From Bifidobacteriaceae bacterium (GTDB lineage Bacteria > Actinomycetota > Actinomycetes > Actinomycetales > WQXJ01), in the NCBI GenBank assembly GCA_031278675.1, contig JAITJY010000088.1, positions 1 to 10,490 on the forward strand: a DNA stretch of 10,490 bases, in the 5' to 3' direction. Below, one piece after another: positions 6,111 through 10,490 of this stretch. The notes under the pieces were generated by a model, which did not search any database, was not told where the DNA came from, and was given only the letters and a program-made list of their open reading frames with translations. The stretch's first letter is position 1; each line of letters starts with the position of its first letter. A program made the translations under genes and the position numbers.

Positions 6111-7793
6111 GTGCCTGAGTTCATCTATGTCATGCAGCGCGCCCGAAAAGCCCACGGCGACAAGGTCATCCTCGATGATGTGACGCTCGCGTTCTACCCC
6201 GGCGCCAAGATCGGCGTGGTGGGGCCGAACGGGGCAGGCAAGTCATCGGTGCTGAAGATCATGGCCGGCCTGGACCAGCCGTCCAACGGCGAAGCGAAGC
6301 TGAGCGCCGGCTACAGCGTCGGGATGCTCCTCCAAGAGCCATCGTTGAACGAATCGAAGACGGTGCTCGGCAACGTCGAAGAGGGCGTGGCGCCGATCAA
6401 AGCCAAACTGGACCGCTTCAACGCGATCACCGAAGAGTTGGCGGACCCTGACGCGGACTACGACCGACTGCTCGCGGAAATGGGCGAACTCCAAGAAGCG
6501 CTGGACCATGCGGGCGCCTGGGACCTTGACGCCAGACTTGAACAGGCGATGGACGCGCTACGCTGCCCCCCGGGAGACACGGAAGTAGCTGTGCTCTCGG
6601 GGGGCGAACGGCGCCGGGTCGCGCTGTGCAAGCTGCTGCTGGAACAACCCGACCTGCTGCTGCTAGACGAACCCACCAACCACCTCGACGCCGAATCAGT
6701 CCAGTGGTTGGAACAACACCTGGCCGCCTATCCGGGGGCGGTTCTAGCCGTGACCCACGACCGCTATTTCCTGGACAATGTGGCGCAATGGATTTTGGAA
6801 TTGGACCGCGGACGGGCCTACGCCTATGAGGGAAACTATTCCGTCTACCTCGAGAAAAAGCGCGAACGCCTCCAGATCCAAGGACACAAGGACGCCAAAC
6901 TCGCCAAGCGTCTGGCGGATGAACTCGCTTGGGTGCGCCAGAACGCCAAAGGCCGGCAGGCCAAATCGAAGGCCCGGCTCCAACGCTATGAGGAAATGGC
7001 CGCAGAGGCGGAACGCACCCGCAAACTTGACTTCGACGAGATCCAGATTCCACCCGGCCCGCGGCTCGGCTCCCAGGTGTTGGAGGCCCGGGACCTGCGT
7101 AAAGGCTTTGGCGACAGAGTGCTGATCGACGGGCTGAGTTTCTCCCTGCCGAAAAACGGTATTGTGGGTGTGATTGGGCCGAATGGGGTTGGAAAGACCA
7201 CATTGTTCAAGATCGTGGTGGGGCTTGAACAACTCGACGCCGGCGACTTGAAGGTCGGCGAAACCGTCAAAATTTCCTATGTTGACCAGGGACGTAGCGG
7301 GATTGATCCCGCGCGGTCGGTCTGGGAAACGGTGTCGGATGGCCTGGATTACATTCATGTGGGACAAGTCGAAATGCCGTCCCGGGCCTATGTCTCGGCT
7401 TTTGGTTTCAAAGGGCCGGATCAGCAAAAACCCGCCGGGGTCCTGTCCGGGGGTGAACGCAACCGCCTGAATCTGGCATTGACCCTCAAACAGGGCGGCA
7501 ATCTGCTGTTGCTGGATGAACCCACCAATGACCTAGATGTCGAGACTCTGGGTTCTTTAGAAAACGCGTTGCTGGAGTTCCCCGGGTGCGCGGTCGTGGT
7601 GTCCCACGACCGCTGGTTCTTGGACCGGGTCGCCACGCACATCCTGGCCTATGAAGGTAATGCCGAACGCCCGGCCGCCTGGTTCTGGTTCGAGGGCAAC
7701 TTCGCTGCTTATGAAGGCAACAAGGTGGAGCGCCTGGGAGTCGAGGCGGCCCGCCCGCACCGCGTCACCTACCGGCGCCTCCGGCGCGATTAG
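6111..7793 (+). CDS. ettA: Energy-dependent translational throttle protein EttA (ABC-F ATPase)
   Basis: EttA binds the ribosomal E site and gates the first elongation steps according to the ATP/ADP ratio. The 560-residue soluble protein carries two ABC domains. Domain 1 has Walker A GPNGAGKSS (38-46), signature LSGGE (162-166), Walker B with DEPTNHLD (186-193) and switch His in THDR (H216). Domain 2 has GPNGVGKTT (356-364), LSGGE (445-449), DEPTNDLD (from D469) and SHDRWFLD. Between them lies the charged helical linker (EKKRERLQIQGHKDAKLAKR and following) typical of ABC-F proteins. The insertion after the first Q-loop (ITEELADPDADYDRLLAEMG) and the ending EAARPHRVTYRRL are EttA-specific. It has no membrane domain, so it is not a transporter. 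The start is GTG; the mRNA may be leaderless. Length and motifs are complete, with no damage. Confidence 0.97.
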   Translation: MPEFIYVMQRARKAHGDKVILDDVTLAFYPGAKIGVVGPNGAGKSSVLKIMAGLDQPSNGEAKLSAGYSVGMLLQEPSLNESKTVLGNVEEGVAPIKAKLDRFNAITEELADPDADYDRLLAEMGELQEALDHAGAWDLDARLEQAMDALRCPPGDTEVAVLSGGERRRVALCKLLLEQPDLLLLDEPTNHLDAESVQWLEQHLAAYPGAVLAVTHDRYFLDNVAQWILELDRGRAYAYEGNYSVYLEKKRERLQIQGHKDAKLAKRLADELAWVRQNAKGRQAKSKARLQRYEEMAAEAERTRKLDFDEIQIPPGPRLGSQVLEARDLRKGFGDRVLIDGLSFSLPKNGIVGVIGPNGVGKTTLFKIVVGLEQLDAGDLKVGETVKISYVDQGRSGIDPARSVWETVSDGLDYIHVGQVEMPSRAYVSAFGFKGPDQQKPAGVLSGGERNRLNLALTLKQGGNLLLLDEPTNDLDVETLGSLENALLEFPGCAVVVSHDRWFLDRVATHILAYEGNAERPAAWFWFEGNFAAYEGNKVERLGVEAARPHRVTYRRLRRD

Positions 7794-7858
7794 AACTGCG
7801 CCCACCAGCCGGCCCCACCCCATGCGGCCACGGCCCAAATCAGTCCCGTGGGATGAGA

Positions 7859-7882
7859 GTGATGTGCATCACGTGTTACCCT
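7859..7882 (+). promoter_or_regulatory. CRP/GlxR-like palindrome and -10 box upstream of the EIIB gene
   Basis: GTGATGTGCATCAC (7859-7872) is an inverted repeat of GTGATG/CATCAC and fits GTGA-N6-TCAC, the core of CRP, GlxR and Cmr sites (TGTGA-N6-TCACA). The outermost bases of the full consensus do not match (A before, G after). TACCCT (7877-7882) fits a TANNNT -10 box. If it is used, the palindrome is centred about 23 bases upstream of the start point, inside the promoter, a position expected for repression rather than class II activation. The surrounding gap (7794-7939) holds no other feature I can support. Confidence 0.45.
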
Positions 7883-7939
7883 CGTCACATCGCCAAGTCA
7901 GGCCGGCCCCAGGACCGGCCACGCCACGAAGGAACACTG

Positions 7940-8203
7940 GTGGAGTTAGCCGCAAGTCTGGTCGAACGCCTCGGCGGCGCCGCCAACATCACGTTGGTGG
8001 AGCCGTGTGCCAAGCGCATCCGCGCCGAGATCGCCAATCCAGCACTGATTGACGTCCCAGGGCTCAAAGCCCTGGGCGCCTACGGCGTGGTGATCTCAGG
8101 GTGGGTGGTCCAGATTGTGATCGGTGCGGATACTAACCAGTTGGTTGATCACATCAAGATGATGATGATCCCTCAGTCGGCCGAATCGGCGTTCGCCGCC
8201 TGA
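7940..8203 (+). CDS. Stand-alone PTS EIIB component, glucose/N-acetylglucosamine type
   Basis: EIIB passes phosphate from EIIA to the sugar bound by EIIC in the phosphoenolpyruvate phosphotransferase system. The 87-residue protein is a single EIIB domain: AASLVERLGGAANI (4-17), the phosphocysteine motif EPCAKRIR with Cys23, then PALIDVPGLKALGAYGVV and VQIVIGADTNQLVDHI, matching the family order in which LKxLGA-GVV precedes a VQVIxG strand. GTG 7940 is chosen because AAGGA (7929-7933) lies six bases upstream; the frame is open back to an ATG at 7853, but that has no ribosome site and would include the likely promoter. No EIIA or EIIC gene is in the window, so it must act with partners encoded elsewhere. 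In Streptomyces coelicolor an EIIB gene lies beside rph, as I recall; here about 6 kb separates them. Its 3' end overlaps the channel gene on the other strand. Confidence 0.88.
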   Translation: MELAASLVERLGGAANITLVEPCAKRIRAEIANPALIDVPGLKALGAYGVVISGWVVQIVIGADTNQLVDHIKMMMIPQSAESAFAA

Positions 8204-9165
8204 GCCCCGTCCTGGGTCTTGGGCCCGACCCGCGCCTCCTGGGTCTTGTTCCCGACCCGGGCGATTGAACCATTCGGGATATACCAGACCACACCGTCCG
8301 CGTCCCGCAGAGTTGTGATGCGTAGGCTCATCGACTCGATGACGCCGGTCGCAGGGCCCGCATCGACCAGGTCGCCTAGGCCGTATTGGTCTTCGACCAG
8401 GATGAAGATCCCCGCCACCATGTCTTTGACCAGGCTCTGGGCGCCTAAGCCGACAGCCACCCCGGCGACGCCCAGCGATGTGACTATCAAACCAACGTTG
8501 ACTCCCAGATTCTCCAGGACCATGCCGATCGCCAAGACCCACACCACCACGCTGACCACCGAGTTCAGCACCGACCCGAGGGTCTTGTAGCGCGCCGCGC
8601 GGCGGGCCGCAGCCCGCTCAATCGCAGCCTCATCTTGGGGCGCGCCCCCCAGCTTCAACCCGGCCGCCGCCACCACCGACGCCCCCCGCTTCCGCCCGCG
8701 CCTCCCGCCTCCAGCCATCCGGTCGGTGGCCCGCCGGATCACTGCGTGGACCACCGCTAACACCACCAGGGCGCTGAGCAGGACTATGACTATCTGCAGC
8801 GGCGCGCCCATCAGGAACCGCGCCCACTGCGGCCAGTGCTCCGTGAACCCGGGGCTCGCCTTCGCCAAAGCGAGCGCGGCGTTGGGGACGGCATCGGGCA
8901 AGATGGACGTTCCGGTCGCACCCCCCGGCCAGCCCGGCACCGCCGCACCCCCCGGCCAGCCCGGCAGCGCGGCGTTGGGGACGGCATCGGGCAAGATGGA
9001 CGTTCCCGTCGCACCCCCCGGCCAGGCGGGCAGCGCAGCGTTGGAGACGGCATCGGGCAAGATGGACGTTCCCGTCGCACCCCCCGGCCAGGCGGCTAGG
9101 CCCGCGTGATGCGGTAGAACAACGGCGGTAGCGGTGGCGGGCGTGATGGCGAGTAGCTGTGGCAT
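8173..9165 (-). CDS. MscS-family mechanosensitive ion channel, short C-terminus and repeat-bearing N-terminus
   Basis: MscS-type channels open under membrane tension to release solutes. From ATG 9165 the protein is 330 residues. Residues 25-99 are Gly/Ala/Pro tandem repeats, unusual for the family. TM1 is about 122-143 (LQIVIVLLSALVVLAVVHAV), a basic loop follows, TM2 is about 199-217, and the pore helix TM3 plus hallmark lies at 223-264 (LGVAGVAVGLGAQSLVKDMV, then ILVEDQYGLGD). The beta domain ends at WYIPNGSIARVGNKTQ, but only ~20 residues follow, so the usual C-terminal alpha/beta vestibule domain is missing. The ATG at 9240 is also in frame but overlaps pepN by 65 bp. The ATG at 9165 is ten bases after the pepN stop and seven after TAGCGT, so it may be read from the pepN transcript or from a leaderless promoter. 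Confidence 0.87.
   Translation of the reverse strand: MPQLLAITPATATAVVLPHHAGLAAWPGGATGTSILPDAVSNAALPAWPGGATGTSILPDAVPNAALPGWPGGAAVPGWPGGATGTSILPDAVPNAALALAKASPGFTEHWPQWARFLMGAPLQIVIVLLSALVVLAVVHAVIRRATDRMAGGGRRGRKRGASVVAAAGLKLGGAPQDEAAIERAAARRAARYKTLGSVLNSVVSVVVWVLAIGMVLENLGVNVGLIVTSLGVAGVAVGLGAQSLVKDMVAGIFILVEDQYGLGDLVDAGPATGVIESMSLRITTLRDADGVVWYIPNGSIARVGNKTQEARVGPKTQDGAQAANADSAD
8208..8261 (-). repeat. 27-bp tandem duplication at the 3' end of the channel gene
   Basis: Two adjacent 27-bp segments (8208-8234 and 8235-8261) differ at about four positions. On the coding strand they give ARVGNKTQE followed by ARVGPKTQD. The first copy is the normal end of the MscS beta domain (…IARVGNKTQ); the second replaces what should be the continuation into the alpha/beta domain. 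The unit length keeps the frame. Confidence 0.85.
8869..9093 (-). repeat. 66-bp tandem repeat (22 residues) x3 plus a 27-bp partial unit in the channel gene
   Basis: Spacing between conserved bases is 66 bp between the first two coding-strand units, then 93 bp (66+27). Encoded units are residues 25-46, 47-68 and 78-99, each of the form (A/G)WPGGATGTSILPDAV followed by (S/P)NAAL, with a 9-residue partial unit GWPGGAAVP at 69-77. Copies are almost identical in DNA, implying recent expansion. The array lies before the first membrane helix; Trp, Gly and Pro dominate, so a flexible extracytoplasmic or surface tail is likely. Confidence 0.93.
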
Positions 9166-9175
9166 GGGTATTACG

Positions 9176-10490
9176 CTAGCGCGGAAGTGGGGGCTGGGCC
9201 GCGTCGGTGGCCTGGGCGGCCAAGGCACGGACAACGCCATCGCGTCCTTCCGCCACCAGACGCCGCAGCGGGGACAGCTCAGGGCCCAGTTCCTCGAGGA
9301 ACTGATCGGTCAAGGCGACCACATCGACGCCAGGTTCGGTGGCTGCGATGCTCGGATACAGTCCTCGAGCGATGGTCGACGCGACCTGCGGCGTCCGAGT
9401 CCGCCAAATCCGCTCCAACCCACCGAAATACGGCTCGATAAACGGCACCAGCAGCGCCGGATCACGCACCAGATTCCAGCCCTCGACAACCGAGCGGAGT
9501 GTTTCGTTTGGTGTGGCCGGGTCCTCGACCGCCCGGAGCCACGCAGCCGCTTTGGCTTCGGGGGTGGGTTGCGCTGCGCGCAAGCCGGCGGCCCGTTCCA
9601 ACCCGCGACTGGTCGGGTCAACTGCGAGCTGTTGGTCGATCCGTTCCTCACCGAACCGGCCGGTCACCACCAGGCCGCCCATCAGATCCCAGGCCAGGTC
9701 CGCATCAATGGCCAAGCCGGTCAAGGAGCGCGCTCCGGTGACGATTTCCTCCAGCCGGTCGATTTGTCCTTCGGCTGTGACGTGGCGGGAGTAGGCCCGC
9801 ACAAGCTGGAGCTGCGCATCGCTTTCTGGCTGAACAGCCTCTGTTAGTTCCCACAAGCGTTCGGCAGTTTGTACGGTCGCAGCCACCCGGTAGGCCGGGG
9901 CGGTGTAGAACTCCAGCGCGGTGGCCACCGCTTCCAGCAGTTTCTGCATACCGGACGAATCGGTCTCGCCCGCCACCCCTTGCACCACCCGCGTCACGAA
10001 CTCCCTGGCTCCCAGTTCCGCATCCCTGGTCATGTCCCACAACATGGACCAGGTCACGGCCCGCGCCAGCGGATCATCCAACCGGCTGACGTGCGCCAGC
10101 GCGAGTGCGAGCGAGCCCGGGTCCAGCCGCACCTTCGCGTACGCCAGGTCGCCGTCGTTGACCAGTACCAAGTCCGCCGGCTCCAGAGGGGCCAACTCCG
10201 TGACCGGTCCGGCCAGGTCCACCTGCCGGGCCCAGCGCCGCACCAAGCTGCCGCCGGCCAGATCGTAGCCGCCCAGCCCAAGGAGCGCCGGCCGCCACGC
10301 AGTCATCCCCGGGGCCCCGCTTTGCACCAGGCGCGGCTTGTTTGCCGCCCCGTCGCCCGATGCCGCTCCCGCCGCCCCGCTTTGCACCAGGCACGGCTTG
10401 TTCGCCGCACCGTCGCCCGATGCCGCTCCCGCCGCCCCGCTTTGCACCAGGCACGGCTTGTTTGCCGCCCCGTCGCCCGATGCCGCTCCC
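9176..10490 (-). CDS. pepN: Aminopeptidase N (M1 family), C-terminal part; 5' end outside window
   Basis: PepN is a cytosolic zinc metalloaminopeptidase that removes N-terminal residues from peptides. The frame is open from the right edge to TAG 9176-9178 (437 codons), with no start in the window. What is present is the ERAP1-C-like helical domain, recognised by LVNDGDLAYAKVRLDPGSL, then WSMLWDMTRDAELGAREFV and, near the end, PFIEPYFGGLERIW, all typical of actinobacterial PepN. The catalytic GAMEN and HExxH motifs would lie upstream, beyond 10490. The first ~60 residues visible are three near-identical 20-residue repeats, inserted just before the segment that in relatives reads like RPHRIAIGLYD (here WRPALLGLGGYDL). 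The channel gene follows after ten bases on the same strand, probably as one transcript. Confidence 0.9.
   Translation of the reverse strand, partial: GAASGDGAANKPCLVQSGAAGAASGDGAANKPCLVQSGAAGAASGDGAANKPRLVQSGAPGMTAWRPALLGLGGYDLAGGSLVRRWARQVDLAGPVTELAPLEPADLVLVNDGDLAYAKVRLDPGSLALALAHVSRLDDPLARAVTWSMLWDMTRDAELGAREFVTRVVQGVAGETDSSGMQKLLEAVATALEFYTAPAYRVAATVQTAERLWELTEAVQPESDAQLQLVRAYSRHVTAEGQIDRLEEIVTGARSLTGLAIDADLAWDLMGGLVVTGRFGEERIDQQLAVDPTSRGLERAAGLRAAQPTPEAKAAAWLRAVEDPATPNETLRSVVEGWNLVRDPALLVPFIEPYFGGLERIWRTRTPQVASTIARGLYPSIAATEPGVDVVALTDQFLEELGPELSPLRRLVAEGRDGVVRALAAQATDAAQPPLPR
10314..10490 (-). repeat. 60-bp tandem repeat, at least 2.9 copies, inside pepN
   Basis: Segments 10321-10380, 10381-10440 and 10441-10490 (cut by the window edge) are the same 60-bp unit with one to three differences between any pair. 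On the coding strand the unit gives VQSGAAGAASGDGAANKPCL; the last copy has R in place of C (CGC for TGC), and the other differences are synonymous (GCA/GCG, GGG/GGT). The array continues beyond the window, so the true copy number is unknown. No spacers exist between units. Confidence 0.96.

Noticed and set aside
6427..7203. A 258-codon minus-strand frame opposite ettA
   Set aside because: It lies within the best-identified gene of the window and encodes a Pro/Arg/Gly-rich shadow without domains.
8726..9109. A plus-strand frame with collagen-like PPGQPG repeats opposite the channel gene
   Set aside because: The repeats belong to the channel reading frame on the other strand; this frame stays open only because the unit length is a multiple of three, and it has no conserved part.
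10314..10490. CRISPR array, suggested by evenly spaced repeats
   Set aside because: The 60-bp units are directly adjacent with no unique spacers, and they are in frame within pepN.

Overview
The window is high-GC DNA carrying Actinomycetota-type genes (Actinomycetes, possibly Micrococcales or a related order; sequence alone does not fix the genus). Support for this comes from the GC-rich code, frequent GTG starts, an ettA gene with a TANNNT box six bases before its start, and a run of neighbours (paired GTPases, ssb, ettA, a small-conductance channel, pepN) that I remember as a conserved actinobacterial neighbourhood. No rRNA, tRNA, IS element, phage gene or CRISPR array was seen.

Layout: (1) 1-153, + strand, the tail of a metallo-beta-lactamase-fold hydrolase (Rv1339-like). 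It converges across a 15-bp triple repeat on rdgB, which with rph forms a minus-strand operon (211-1613). (2) A ~200-bp divergent intergenic region, then a + strand block: a P-loop GTPase (1812-3632), a possible 20-codon ORF that overlaps both neighbours (3629-3691), and a second GTPase (3691-5229). Next come an intergenic region with a perfect DnaA-box sequence, an SSB paralogue (5394-5972) and the ribosome-bound ABC-F ATPase EttA (6111-7793). (3) A CRP/GlxR-like palindrome precedes an orphan PTS EIIB gene (7940-8203). (4) On the minus strand, pepN (aminopeptidase N, 3' part only, running off the right edge) is followed by an MscS-type channel gene (8173-9165), whose 3' end overlaps the EIIB gene by 31 bp.

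Functionally this is mostly housekeeping: nucleotide-pool cleaning (RdgB), RNA 3'-end trimming (RNase PH), DNA binding (SSB), translation throttling (EttA), osmotic release (MscS), peptide trimming (PepN) and sugar phosphotransfer (EIIB). The two GTPases have no assigned role.

The most striking property is not one gene. It is the density of tandem repeats with unit lengths divisible by three (15, 18, 27, 60 and 66 bp) in or next to five different genes. They sit in disordered-looking segments at protein termini or domain junctions, and several are nearly identical between copies, which suggests recent expansion. I saw no defence island or obviously new multi-gene system. The best leads are the repeat expansions, the 20-codon ORF between the GTPases, the atypical GTPase motifs, the short MscS and the EIIB upstream palindrome.
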